64,000 bases of DNA from the NCBI GenBank assembly GCA_964057225.1, contig OZ059898.1:17027267-17091266 (forward strand), given 5' to 3'. The notes under the pieces are model-generated. The model was not told where the DNA came from. It made no database searches and worked only from the letters and a program-made list of their open reading frames with translations. This document shows, piece by piece, positions 50,191-63,876 of the stretch. The position numbers and the translations under genes are program-made. How positions within the stretch are numbered: the first letter of the stretch is position 1; the number at the start of each line of letters is the position of its first letter. This DNA is from Auanema rhodensis (lineage: Eukaryota > Nematoda > Chromadorea > Rhabditida > Rhabditidae).

Positions 50191-53100
50191 GGAATCTAAA
50201 AACATCTACTTTTTGCTAAATTATTCTGAAATTTTTCGAAAAAATTTTTGTCAAAATGTTTTTGGAAGCAATTTTGAGTGTACATGGAAACTCAACATAC
50301 ACTAATGCATCATTTTTCAAACGATCATAACTAATTTTTGTATTAAGCGTTTCTCAATGTAGTATAGTGCATTTAATGCGGATTTTTAAGCTGCGTCGAT
50401 CTGTGTTATCAAATTTGCGCTAGCTTAAAAATGCACCGAGATATCAACTGGTATAAGTTCACACTTATATCCTCGATTTTCACCCTGAAGAAATAATTTT
50501 TTCGTTGAATAACATTGTCCATCGTCTTTGCCTTGAAAAAAGGAATCTAAAAACATCTACTTTTTGCTAAATTATTCTGAAATTTTTCGAAAAAATTTTT
50601 GTCAAAATGTTTTTGGAAGCAATGTTGAGTGTACATGGAAACTCAACATACACTAATGCATCATTTTTCAAACGATCATAACTAATTTTTGTATTAAGCG
50701 TTTCTCAATGTAGTATAGTGCATTCGATGCGGATTTTTAAACTGCGTCGATCTGTGTTATCAGATTTGCGCTAGCTTAAAAATGCACCGAGATATCAACT
50801 GATATAAGTTCACACTTATATCCTCGATTTTCACCCTGAAGAATTATTTTTTTCGTTGAATAACATTGTCCATCGTCTTTGCCTTGAAAAAAGGAATCTA
50901 AAAACTTCTATTTTTTGCTAAATTATTTTGAAATTTTTCGAAAAAATTTTTGTCAAAATGTTTTTGGAAGCAATGTTGAGTGTACATGTAAACTCAACAT
51001 ACACTAATGCACCATTTTTCAAACAATCATAACTAATTTTTGTATTAAGCGTTTTTCAATGTAGTATAGTGCATTTGATGCGGATTTTTAAGCTGCGTCG
51101 ATCTGTGTTATCAAATTTGCGCTAGCTTAAAAATGCACCGAGATATCAACTGATATAAGTTCACACTTATATCCTCGATTTTCACCCTGAAGAAATAATT
51201 TTTTCGTTGAATAACATTGTCCATCGTCTTTGCCTTGAAAAACGGAATCTAAAAACATCTACTTTTTGCTAAATTATTCTGAAATTTTTCGAAAAAATTT
51301 TTGTCAAAATGTTTTTGGAAGCAATGTTGAGTATACATGGAAACTCAACATACACTAATGCATCATTTTTCAAACGATCATAACTAATTTTTGTATTAAG
51401 CGTTTCTCAATGTAGTATAGTGCATTCGATGCGGATTTTTAAACTGCGTCGATCTGTGTTATCAGATTTGCGCTAGCTTAAAAATGCACCGAGATATCAA
51501 CTGATATAAGTTCACACTTATATCCTCGATTTTCACCCTGAAGAATTATTTTTTTCGTTGAATAACATTGTCCATCGTCTTTGCCTTGAAAAAAGGAATC
51601 TAAAAACTTCTATTTTTTGCTAAATTATTTTGAAATTTTTCGAAAAAATTTTTGTCAAAATGTTTTTGGAAGCAATGTTGAGTGTACATGTAAACTCAAC
51701 ATACACTAATGCACCATTTTTCAAACAATCATAACTAATTTTTGTATTAAGCGTTTTTCAATGTAGTATAGTGCATTTGATGCGGATTTTTAAGCTGCGT
51801 CGATCTGTGTTATCAAATTTGCGCTAGCTTAAAAATGCACCGAGATATCAACTGATATAAGTTCACACTTATATCCTCGATTTTCACCCTGAAGAAATAA
51901 TTTTTTCGTTGAATAACATTGTCCATCGTCTTTGCCTTGAAAAACGGAATCTAAAAACATCTACTTTTTGCTAAATTATTCTGAAATTTTTCGAAAAAAT
52001 TTTTGTCAAAATGTTTTTGGAAGCAATGTTGAGTATACATGGAAACTCAACATACACTAATGCATCATTTTTCAAACGATCATAACTAATTCTTGTATTA
52101 AGCGTTTCTCAATGTAGTATAGTGCATTCGATGCGGATTTTTAAACTGCGTCGATCTGTGTTATCAGATTTGCGCTAGCTTAAAAATGCACCGAGATATC
52201 AACTGATATAAGTTCACACTTATATCCTCGATTTTCACCCTGAAGAATTATTTTTTTCGTTGAATAACATTGTCCATCGTCTTTGCCTTGAAAAAAGGAA
52301 TCTAAAAACTTCTATTTTTTGCTAAATTATTTTGAAATCTTTCGAAAAAATTTTTGTCAAAATGTTTTTGGAAGCAATGTTGAGTGTACATGTAAACTCA
52401 ACATACACTAATGCACCATTTTTCAAACAATCATAACTAATTTTTGTATTAAGCGTTTTTCAATGTAGTATAGTGCATTTGATGCGGATTTTTAAGCTGC
52501 GTCGATCTGTGTTATCAAATTTGCGCTAGCTTAAAAATGCACCGAGATATCAACTGATATAAGTTCACACTTATATCCTCGATTTTCACCCTGAAGAAAT
52601 AATTTTTTCGTTGAATAACATTGTCCATCGTCTTTGCCTTGAAAAAAGGAATCTAAAAACATCTACTTTTTGCTAAATTATTTTGAAGTTTTTCGAAAAA
52701 ATTTTTGTCAAAATGTTTTTGGAAGCAATGTTGAGTATACATGGAAACTCAACATACACTAATGCATCATTTTTCAAACGATCATAACTAATTTTTGTAT
52801 TAAGCGTTTCTCAATGTAGTATAGTGCATTCGATGCGGATTTTTAAACTGCGTCGATCTGTGTTATCAGATTTGCGCTAGCTTAAAAATGCACCGAGATA
52901 TCAACTGATATAAGTTCACACTTATATCCTCGATTTTCACCCTGAAGAATTATTTTTTTCGTTGAATAACATTGTCCATCGTCTTTGCCTTGAAAAAAGG
53001 AATCTAAAAACTTCTATTTTTTGCTAAATTATTTTGAAATTTTTCGAAAAAATTTTTGTCAAAATGTTTTTGGAAGCAATGTTGAGTGTACATGTAAACT

Positions 53101-56100
53101 CAACATACACTAATGCACCATTTTTCAAACAATCATAACTAATTTTTGTATTAAGCGTTTTTCAATGTAGTATAGTGCATTTGATGCGGATTTTTAAGCT
53201 GCGTCGATCTGTGTTATCAAATTTGCGCTAGCTTAAAAATGCACCGAGATATCAACTGATATAAGTTCACACTTATATCCTCGATTTTCACCCTGAAGAA
53301 ATAATTTTTTCGTTGAATAACATTGTCCATCGTCTTTGCCTTGAAAAACGGAATCTAAAAACATCTACTTTTTGCTAAATTATTCTGAAATTTTTCGAAA
53401 AAATTTTTGTCAAAATGTTTTTGGAAGCAATGTTGAGTATACATGGAAACTCAACATACACTAATGCATCATTTTTCAAACGATCATAACTAATTTTTGT
53501 ATTAAGCGTTTCTCAATGTAGTATAGTGCATTTAATGCGGATTTTTAAGCTGCGTCGATCTGTGTTATCAAATTTGCGCTAGCTTAAAAATGCACCGAGA
53601 TATCAACTGGTATAAGTTCACACTTATATCCTCGATTTTCACCCTGAAGAAATAATTTTTTCGTTGAATAACATTGTCCATCGTCTTTGCCTTGAAAAAA
53701 GGAATCTAAAAACATCTACTTTTTGCTAAATTATTCTGAAATTTTTCGAAAAAATTTTTGTCAAAATGTTTTTGGAAGCAATGTTGAGTGTACATGGAAA
53801 CTCAACATACACTAATGCATCATTTTTCAAACGATCATAACTAATTTTTGTATTAAGCGTTTCTCAATGTAGTATAGTGCATTCGATGCGGATTTTTAAA
53901 CTGCGTCGATCTGTGTTATCAGATTTGCGCTAGCTTAAAAATGCACCGAGATATCAACTGATATAAGTTCACACTTATATCCTCGATTTTCACCCTGAAG
54001 AATTATTTTTTTCGTTGAATAACATTGTCCATCGTCTTTGCCTTGAAAAAAGGAATCTAAAAACTTCTATTTTTTGCTAAATTATTTTGAAATTTTTCGA
54101 AAAAATTTTTGTCAAAATGTTTTTGGAAGCAATGTTGAGTGTACATGTAAACTCAACATACACTAATGCACCATTTTTCAAACAATCATAACTAATTTTT
54201 GTATTAAGCGTTTTTCAATGTAGTATAGTGCATTTGATGCGGATTTTTAAGCTGCGTCGATCTGTGTTATCAAATTTGCGCTAGCTTAAAAATGCACCGA
54301 GATATCAACTGATATAAGTTCACACTTATATCCTCGATTTTCACCCTGAAGAAATAATTTTTTCGTTGAATAACATTGTCCATCGTCTTTGCCTTGAAAA
54401 ACGGAATCTAAAAACATCTACTTTTTGCTAAATTATTCTGAAATTTTTCGAAAAAATTTTTGTCAAAATGTTTTTGGAAGCAATGTTGAGTATACATGGA
54501 AACTCAACATACACTAATGCATCATTTTTCAAACGATCATAACTAATTTTTGTATTAAGCGTTTCTCAATGTAGTATAGTGCATTCGATGCGGATTTTTA
54601 AACTGCGTCGATCTGTGTTATCAGATTTGCGCTAGCTTAAAAATGCACCGAGATATCAACTGATATAAGTTCACACTTATATCCTCGATTTTCACCCTGA
54701 AGAATTATTTTTTTCGTTGAATAACATTGTCCATCGTCTTTGCCTTGAAAAAAGGAATCTAAAAACTTCTATTTTTTGCTAAATTATTTTGAAATTTTTC
54801 GAAAAAATTTTTGTCAAAATGTTTTTGGAAGCAATGTTGAGTGTACATGTAAACTCAACATACACTAATGCACCATTTTTCAAACAATCATAACTAATTT
54901 TTGTATTAAGCGTTTTTCAATGTAGTATAGTGCATTTGATGCGGATTTTTAAGCTGCGTCGATCTGTGTTATCAAATTTGCGCTAGCTTAAAAATGCACC
55001 GAGATATCAACTGATATAAGTTCACACTTATATCCTCGATTTTCACCCTGAAGAAATAATTTTTTCGTTGAATAACATTGTCCATCGTCTTTGCCTTGAA
55101 AAACGGAATCTAAAAACATCTACTTTTTGCTAAATTATTCTGAAATTTTTCGAAAAAATTTTTGTCAAAATGTTTTTGGAAGCAATGTTGAGTATACATG
55201 GAAACTCAACATACACTAATGCATCATTTTTCAAACGATCATAACTAATTCTTGTATTAAGCGTTTCTCAATGTAGTATAGTGCATTCGATGCGGATTTT
55301 TAAACTGCGTCGATCTGTGTTATCAGATTTGCGCTAGCTTAAAAATGCACCGAGATATCAACTGATATAAGTTCACACTTATATCCTCGATTTTCACCCT
55401 GAAGAATTATTTTTTTCGTTGAATAACATTGTCCATCGTCTTTGCCTTGAAAAAAGGAATCTAAAAACTTCTATTTTTTGCTAAATTATTTTGAAATCTT
55501 TCGAAAAAATTTTTGTCAAAATGTTTTTGGAAGCAATGTTGAGTGTACATGTAAACTCAACATACACTAATGCACCATTTTTCAAACAATCATAACTAAT
55601 TTTTGTATTAAGCGTTTTTCAATGTAGTATAGTGCATTTGATGCGGATTTTTAAGCTGCGTCGATCTGTGTTATCAAATTTGCGCTAGCTTAAAAATGCA
55701 CCGAGATATCAACTGATATAAGTTCACACTTATATCCTCGATTTTCACCCTGAAGAAATAATTTTTTCGTTGAATAACATTGTCCATCGTCTTTGCCTTG
55801 AAAAAAGGAATCTAAAAACATCTACTTTTTGCTAAATTATTTTGAAGTTTTTCGAAAAAATTTTTGTCAAAATGTTTTTGGAAGCAATGTTGAGTATACA
55901 TGGAAACTCAACATACACTAATGCATCATTTTTCAAACGATCATAACTAATTTTTGTATTAAGCGTTTCTCAATGTAGTATAGTGCATTCGATGCGGATT
56001 TTTAAACTGCGTCGATCTGTGTTATCAGATTTGCGCTAGCTTAAAAATGCACCGAGATATCAACTGATATAAGTTCACACTTATATCCTCGATTTTCACC

Positions 56101-56508
56101 CTGAAGAATTATTTTTTTCGTTGAATAACATTGTCCATCGTCTTTGCCTTGAAAAAAGGAATCTAAAAACTTCTATTTTTTGCTAAATTATTTTGAAATT
56201 TTTCGAAAAAATTTTTGTCAAAATGTTTTTGGAAGCAATGTTGAGTGTACATGTAAACTCAACATACACTAATGCACCATTTTTCAAACAATCATAACTA
56301 ATTTTTGTATTAAGCGTTTTTCAATGTAGTATAGTGCATTTGATGCGGATTTTTAAGCTGCGTCGATCTGTGTTATCAAATTTGCGCTAGCTTAAAAATG
56401 CACCGAGATATCAACTGATATAAGTTCACACTTATATCCTCGATTTTCACCCTGAAGAAATAATTTTTTCGTTGAATAACATTGTCCATCGTCTTTGCCT
56501 TGAAAAAC
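50191..56508. repeat. Nonameric HOR, 3159 bp, two tandem copies
   Basis: The order B2-Ac-C-D'-C-D'-C-E'-C at 50191-53349 recurs at 53350-56508, with the first unit of copy 2 being a D'/B2 hybrid. Two rare substitutions confirm the register: C at 52092 and 55251 (ATTCTTGTA) and C at 52339 and 55498 (GAAATCTTTCG), each 3159 bp apart. E' (52648, 55807) carries both TTTGAAGT and GTATAC. This restarts the C family after the 26-kb gap and introduces the D' mark A90, found in 11 units between 51244 and 61419. Confidence 0.93.
53350..53700. repeat. D'/B2 hybrid monomer at the nonamer junction
   Basis: The unit starts after a C351 and has G83 and GTATAC (A at 53439), as D' does. From T53533/A53534 (TTTAATG) it is B2 to its end (G200, A222, G261, GAAATAA). 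The partner in the first nonamer (50191) is plain B2, and the D' it should match is at 56509. The switch lies between 53439 and 53533, where D' and B2 look identical. This is the expected junction of an unequal crossover that duplicated nine monomers. Confidence 0.9.
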
Positions 56509-58262
56509 GGAATCTAAAAACATCTACTTTTTGCTAAATTATTCTGAAATTTTTCGAAAAAATTTTTGTCAAAATGTTTTTGGAAGCAATGTTGAGTATA
56601 CATGGAAACTCAACATACACTAATGCATCATTTTTCAAACGATCATAACTAATTTTTGTATTAAGCGTTTCTCAATGTAGTATAGTGCATTCGATGCGGA
56701 TTTTTAAACTGCGTCGATCTGTGTTATCAGATTTGCGCTAGCTTAAAAATGCACCGAGATATCAACTGATATAAGTTCACACTTATATCCTCGATTTTCA
56801 CCCTGAAGAATTATTTTTTTCGTTGAATAACATTGTCCATCGTCTTTGCCTTGAAAAAAGGAATCTAAAAACTTCTATTTTTTGCTAAATTATTTTGAAA
56901 TTTTTCGAAAAAATTTTTGTCAAAATGTTTTTGGAAGCAATGTTGAGTGTACATGTAAACTCAACATACACTAATGCACCATTTTTCAAACAATCATAAC
57001 TAATTTTTGTATTAAGCGTTTTTCAATGTAGTATAGTGCATTTGATGCGGATTTTTAAGCTGCGTCGATCTGTGTTATCAAATTTGCGCTAGCTTAAAAA
57101 TGCACCGAGATATCAACTGATATAAGTTCACACTTATATCCTCGATTTTCACCCTGAAGAAATAATTTTTTCGTTGAATAACATTGTCCATCGTCTTTGC
57201 CTTGAAAAACGGAATCTAAAAACATCTACTTTTTGCTAAATTATTCTGAAATTTTTCGAAAAAATTTTTGTCAAAATGTTTTTGGAAGCAATGTTGAGTA
57301 TACATGGAAACTCAACATACACTAATGCATCATTTTTCAAACGATCATAACTAATTTTTGTATTAAGCGTTTCTCAATGTAGTATAGTGCATTCGATGCG
57401 GATTTTTAAACTGCGTCGATCTGTGTTATCAGATTTGCGCTAGCTTAAAAATGCACCGAGATATGAACTGATATAAGTTCACACTTATATCCTCGATTTT
57501 CACCCTGAAGAATTATTTTTTCGTTGAATAACATTGTCCATCGTCTTTGCCTTGAAAAACGGAATCTAAAAACATCTACTTTTTGCTAAATTATTCTGAA
57601 ATTTTTCGAAAAAATTTTTGTCAAAATGTTTTTGGAAGCAATGTTGAGTGTACATGGAAACTCAACATACACTAATGCATCATTTTTCAAACGATCATAA
57701 CTAATTTTTGTATTAAGCGTTTCTCAATGTAGTATAGTGCATTCGATGCGGATTTTTAAACTGCGTCGATCTGTGTTATCAGATTTGCGCTAGCTTAAAA
57801 ATGCACCGAGATATGAACTGATATAAGTTCACACTTATATCCTCGATTTTCACCCTGAAGAATTATTTTTTTCGTTGAATAACATTGTCCATCGTCTTTG
57901 CCTTGAAAAAAGGAATCTAAAAACATCTACTTTTTGCTAAATTATTCTGAAATTTTTCGAAAAAATTTTTGTCAAAATGTTTTTGGAAGCAATGTTGAGT
58001 GTACATGGAAACTCAACATACACTAATGCATCATTTTTCAAACGATCATAACTAATTTTTGTATTAAGCGTTTCTCAATGTAGTATAGTGCATTCGATGC
58101 GGATTTTTAAACTGCGTCGATCTGTGTTATCAGATTTGCGCTAGCTTAAAAATGCACCGAGATATCAACTGATATAAGTTCACACTTATATCCTCGATTT
58201 TCACCCTGAAGAATTATTTTTTTCGTTGAATAACATTGTCCATCGTCTTTGCCTTGAAAAAA
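56509..58262. repeat. C/D' transition block
   Basis: The units are D' (56509), C (56860), D' of 350 bp (57211), an Ag-like unit following a C351 (57561) and Ac (57912). The 57211 unit is unusual in ending with C351 although it is not a C unit, so its 3' end may derive from C. The block links the nonamer to the heptamer domain and carries the first of three six-T units. Confidence 0.78.
57211..57560. repeat. 350-bp monomer, six-T variant (copy 1)
   Basis: The T7 run before CGTTGAATAAC (monomer 306-312) is T6. The unit is D' (GTATAC) with Ag-type GATATGAACT. The same haplotype recurs at 58614 and 61070, so the deletion is inherited. Unlike those two, this copy ends in AAAAAC. Confidence 0.9.
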
Positions 58263-58613
58263 GGAATCTAAAAACTTCTATTTTTTGCTAAATTATTTTG
58301 AAATTTTTCGAAAAAATTTTTGTCAAAATGTTTTTGGAAGCAATGTTGAGTGTACATGTAAACTCAACATACACTAATGCACCATTTTTCAAACAATCAT
58401 AACTAATTTTTGTATTAAGCGTTTTTCAATGTAGTATAGTGCATTTGATGCGGATTTTTAAGCTGCGTCGATCTGTGTTATCAAATTTGCGCTAGCTTAA
58501 AAATGCACCGAGATATCAACTGATATAAGTTCACACTTATATCCTCGATTTTCACCCTGAAGAAATAATTTTTTCGTTGAATAACATTGTCCATCGTCTT
58601 TGCCTTGAAAAAC

Positions 58614-58963
58614 GGAATCTAAAAACATCTACTTTTTGCTAAATTATTCTGAAATTTTTCGAAAAAATTTTTGTCAAAATGTTTTTGGAAGCAATGTTGA
58701 GTATACATGGAAACTCAACATACACTAATGCATCATTTTTCAAACGATCATAACTAATTTTTGTATTAAGCGTTTCTCAATGTAGTATAGTGCATTCGAT
58801 GCGGATTTTTAAACTGCGTCGATCTGTGTTATCAGATTTGCGCTAGCTTAAAAATGCACCGAGATATGAACTGATATAAGTTCACACTTATATCCTCGAT
58901 TTTCACCCTGAAGAATTATTTTTTCGTTGAATAACATTGTCCATCGTCTTTGCCTTGAAAAAA
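58614..58963. repeat. 350-bp monomer, six-T variant (copy 2)
   Basis: This D' unit has GTATAC, GATATGAACT and the T6 run before CGTTGAATAAC. It is the second unit of the first 2456-bp heptamer. Confidence 0.9.
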
Positions 58964-61069
58964 GGAATCTAAAAACATCTACTTTTTGCTAAATTATTCT
59001 GAAATTTTTCGAAAAAATTTTTGTCAAAATGTTTTTGGAAGCAATGTTGAGTGTACATGGAAACTCAACATACACTAATGCATCATTTTTCAAACGATCA
59101 TAACTAATTTTTGTATTAAGCGTTTCTCAATGTAGTATAGTGCATTCGATGCGGATTTTTAAACTGCGTCGATCTGTGTTATCAGATTTGCGCTAGCTTA
59201 AAAAAGCACCGAGATATGAACTGATATAAGTTCACACTTATATCCTCGATTTTCACCCTGAAGAATTATTTTTTTCGTTGAATAACATTGTCCATCGTCT
59301 TTGCCTTGAAAAAAGGAATCTAAAAACATCTACTTTTTGCTAAATTATTCTGAAATTTTTCGAAAAAATTTTTGTCAAAATGTTTTTGGAAGCAATGTTG
59401 AGTGTACATGGAAACTCAACATACACTAATGCATCATTTTTCAAACGATCATAACTAATTTTTGTATTAAGCGTTTCTCAATGTAGTATAGTGCATTCGA
59501 TGCGGATTTTTAAACTGCGTCGATCTGTGTTATCAGATTTGCGCTAGCTTAAAAATGCACCGAGATATCAACTGATATAAGTTCACACTTATATCCTCGA
59601 TTTTCACCCTGAAGAATTATTTTTTTCGTTGAATAACATTGTCCATCGTCTTTGCCTTGAAAAAAGGAATCTAAAAACATCTACTTTTTGCTAAATTATT
59701 CTGAAATGTTTCGAAAAAATTTTTGTCAAAATGTTTTTGGAAGCAATTTTGAGTGTACATGGAAACTCAACATACACTAATGCATCATTTTTCAAACGAT
59801 CATAACTAATTTTTGTATTAAGCGTTTCTCAATGTAGTATAGTGCATTTGATGCGGATTTTTAAGCTGCGTCGATCTGTGTTATCAAATTTGCGCTAGCT
59901 TAAAAATGCACCGAGATATCAACTGATATAAGTTCACACTTATATCCTCGATTTTCACCCTGAAGAATTATTTTTTTCGTTGAATAACATTGTCCATCGT
60001 CTTTGCCTTGAAAAAAGGAATCTAAAAACTTCTATTTTTTGCTAAATTATTTTGAAATTTTTCGAAAAAATTTTTGTCAAAATGTTTTTGGAAGCAATGT
60101 TGAGTGTACATGTAAACTCAACATACACTAATGCACCATTTTTCAAACAATCATAACTAATTTTTGTATTAAGCGTTTTTCAATGTAGTATAGTGCATTT
60201 GATGCGGATTTTTAAGCTGCGTCGATCTGTGTTATCAAATTTGCGCTAGCTTAAAAATGCACCGAGATATCAACTGATATAAGTTCACTTTTATATCCTC
60301 GATTTTCACCCTGAAGAAATAATTTTTTCGTTGAATAACATTGTCCATCGTCTTTGCCTTGAAAAACGGAATCTAAAAACATCTACTTTTTGCTAAATTA
60401 TTCTGAAATTTTTCGAAAAAATTTTTGTCAAAATGTTTTTGGAAGCAATGTTGAGTGTACATGGAAACTCAACATACACTAATGCATCATTTTTCAAACG
60501 ATCATAACTAATTTTTGTATTAAGCGTTTCTCAATGTAGTATAGTGCATTCGATGCGGATTTTTAAACTGCGTCGATCTGTGTTATCAGATTTGCGCTAG
60601 CTTAAAAATGCACCGAGATATCAACTGATATAAGTTCACACTTATATCCTCGATTTTCACCCTGAAGAATTATTTTTTTCGTTGAATAACATTGTCCATC
60701 GTCTTTGCCTTGAAAAAAGGAATCTAAAAACTTCTATTTTTTGCTAAATTATTTTGAAATTTTTCGAAAAAATTTTTGTCAAAATGTTTTTGGAAGCAAT
60801 GTTGAGTGTACATGTAAACTCAACATACACTAATGCACCATTTTTCAAACAATCATAACTAATTTTTGTATTAAGCGTTTTTCAATGTAGTATAGTGCAT
60901 TTGATGCGGATTTTTAAGCTGCGTCGATCTGTGTTATCAAATTTGCGCTAGCTTAAAAATGCACCGAGATATCAACTGATATAAGTTCACACTTATATCC
61001 TCGATTTTCACCCTGAAGAAATAATTTTTTCGTTGAATAACATTGTCCATCGTCTTTGCCTTGAAAAAC

Positions 61070-61419
61070 GGAATCTAAAAACATCTACTTTTTGCTAAAT
61101 TATTCTGAAATTTTTCGAAAAAATTTTTGTCAAAATGTTTTTGGAAGCAATGTTGAGTATACATGGAAACTCAACATACACTAATGCATCATTTTTCAAA
61201 CGATCATAACTAATTTTTGTATTAAGCGTTTCTCAATGTAGTATAGTGCATTCGATGCGGATTTTTAAACTGCGTCGATCTGTGTTATCAGATTTGCGCT
61301 AGCTTAAAAATGCACCGAGATATGAACTGATATAAGTTCACACTTATATCCTCGATTTTCACCCTGAAGAATTATTTTTTCGTTGAATAACATTGTCCAT
61401 CGTCTTTGCCTTGAAAAAA
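61070..61419. repeat. 350-bp monomer, six-T variant (copy 3)
   Basis: This is the counterpart of the unit at 58614 in the second heptamer copy, with GTATAC, GATATGAACT and the T6 run. It is why the heptamer period is 2456 and not 2457. Confidence 0.9.
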
Positions 61420-63174
61420 GGAATCTAAAAACATCTACTTTTTGCTAAATTATTCTGAAATTTTTCGAAAAAATTTTTGTCAAAATGTTTTTGGAAGCAA
61501 TGTTGAGTGTACATGGAAACTCAACATACACTAATGCATCATTTTTCAAACGATCATAACTAATTTTTGTATTAAGCGTTTCTCAATGTAGTATAGTGCA
61601 TTCGATGCGGATTTTTAAACTGCGTCGATCTGTGTTATCAGATTTGCGCTAGCTTAAAAATGCACCGAGATATGAACTGATATAAGTTCACACTTATATC
61701 CTCGATTTTCACCCTGAAGAATTATTTTTTTCGTTGAATAACATTGTCCATCGTCTTTGCCTTGAAAAAAGGAATCTAAAAACATCTACTTTTTGCTAAA
61801 TTATTCTGAAATTTTTCGAAAAAATTTTTGTCAAAATGTTTTTGGAAGCAATGTTGAGTGTACATGGAAACTCAACATACACTAATGCATCATTTTTCAA
61901 ACGATCATAACTAATTTTTGTATTAAGCGTTTCTCAATGTAGTATAGTGCATTCAATGCGGATTTTTAAACTGCGTCGATCTGTGTTATCAGATTTGCGC
62001 TAGCTTAAAAATGCACCGAGATATCAACTGATATAAGTTCACACTTATATCCTCGATTTTCACCCTGAAGAATTATTTTTTTCGTTGAATAACATTGTCC
62101 ATCGTCTTTGCCTTGAAAAAAGGAATCTAAAAACATCTACTTTTTGCTAAATTATTCTGAAATGTTTCGAAAAAATTTTTGTCAAAATGTTTTTGGAAGC
62201 AATTTTGAGTGTACATGGAAACTCAACATACACTAATGCATCATTTTTCAAACGATCATAACTAATTTTTGTATTAAGCGTTTCTCAATGTAGTATAGTG
62301 CATTTGATGCGGATTTTTAAGCTGCGTCGATCTGTGTTATCAAATTTGCGCTAGCTTAAAAATGCACCGAGATATCAACTGATATAAGTTCACACTTATA
62401 TCCTCGATTTTCACCCTGAAGAATTATTTTTTTCGTTGAATAACATTGTCCATCGTCTTTGCCTTGAAAAAAGGAATCTAAAAACTTCTATTTTTTGCTA
62501 AATTATTTTGAAATTTTTCGAAAAAATTTTTGTCAAAATGTTTTTGGAAGCAATGTTGAGTGTACATGTAAACTCAACATACACTAATGCACCATTTTTC
62601 AAACAATCATAACTAATTTTTGTATTAAGCGTTTTTCAATGTAGTATAGTGCATTTGATGCGGATTTTTAAGCTGCGTCGATCTGTGTTATCAAATTTGC
62701 GCTAGCTTAAAAATGCACCGAGATATCAACTGATATAAGTTCACTTTTATATCCTCGATTTTCACCCTGAAGAAATAATTTTTTCGTTGAATAACATTGT
62801 CCATCGTCTTTGCCTTGAAAAACGGAATCTAAAAACATCTACTTTTTGCTAAATTATTCTGAAATTTTTCGAAAAAATTTTTGTCAAAATGTTTTTGGAA
62901 GCAATGTTGAGTGTACATGGAAACTCAACATACACTAATGCATCATTTTTCAAACGATCATAACTAATTTTTGTATTAAGCGTTTCTCAATGTAGTATAG
63001 TGCATTCGATGCGGATTTTTAAACTGCGTCGATCTGTGTTATCAGATTTGCGCTAGCTTAAAAATGCACCGAGATATGAACTGATATAAGTTCACACTTA
63101 TATCCTCGATTTTCACCCTGAAGAATTATTTTTTTCGTTGAATAACATTGTCCATCGTCTTTGCCTTGAAAAAA

Positions 63175-63876
63175 GGAATCTAAAAACATCTACTTTTTGC
63201 TAAATTATTCTGAAATTTTTCGAAAAAATTTTTGTCAAAATGTTTTTGGAAGCAATGTTGAGTGTACATGGAAACTCAACATACACTAATGCATCATTTT
63301 TCAAACGATCATAACTAATTTTTGTATTAAGCGTTTCTCAATGTAGTATAGTGCATTCGATGCGGATTTTTAAACTGCGTCGATCTGTGTTATCAGATTT
63401 GCGCTAGCTTAAAAATGCACCGAGATATGAACTGATATAAGTTCACACTTATATCCTCGATTTTCACCCTGAAGAATTATTTTTTTCGTTGAATAACATT
63501 GTCCATCGTCTTTGCCTTGAAAAAAGGAATCTAAAAATATCTACTTTTTGCTAAATTATTCTGAAATGTTTCGAAAAAATTTTTGTCAAAATGTTTTTGG
63601 AAGCAATTTTGAGTGTACATGGAAACTCAACATACACTAATGCATCATTTTTCAAACGATCATAACTAATTTTTGTATTAAGCGTTTCTCAATGTAGTAT
63701 AGTGCATTTGATGCGGATTTTTAAGCTGCGTCGATCTGTGTTATCAAATTTGCGCTAGCTTAAAAATGCACCGAGATATCAACTGGTATAAGTTCACACT
63801 TATATCCTCGATTTTCACCCTGAAGAAATAATTTTTTCGTTGAATAACATTGTCCATCGTCTTTGCCTTGAAAAAA
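63175..63876. repeat. Ag and B monomers right of the heptamer
   Basis: The unit at 63175 is Ag. The unit at 63526 is B with GAAATGTTTCG, G261 and GAAATAA, and carries a private CTAAAAATATC. They show that the array continues beyond the heptamer domain in A/B order. Confidence 0.85.

Larger units (their letters stand above)
58263..63174. repeat. Heptameric HOR, 2456 bp, two tandem copies
   Basis: The order C-D'(350 bp)-Ag-Ac-B-C-D fills 58263-60718 and 60719-63174. Shared rare marks at the same offset are the six-T D' units (58614, 61070), CTGAAATGTTTCG in the B units (59666, 62122) and TTCACTTTTATATCC in the second C units (60017, 62473). The last unit is Ac-like at 60368 but Ag-like at 62824. 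Private changes are AAAAAAGCACC near 59200 and CATTCAATG near 61953. GAAATGTTTCG also occurs in the units at 63526 and 63877, so that variant continues to the right. Confidence 0.91.
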
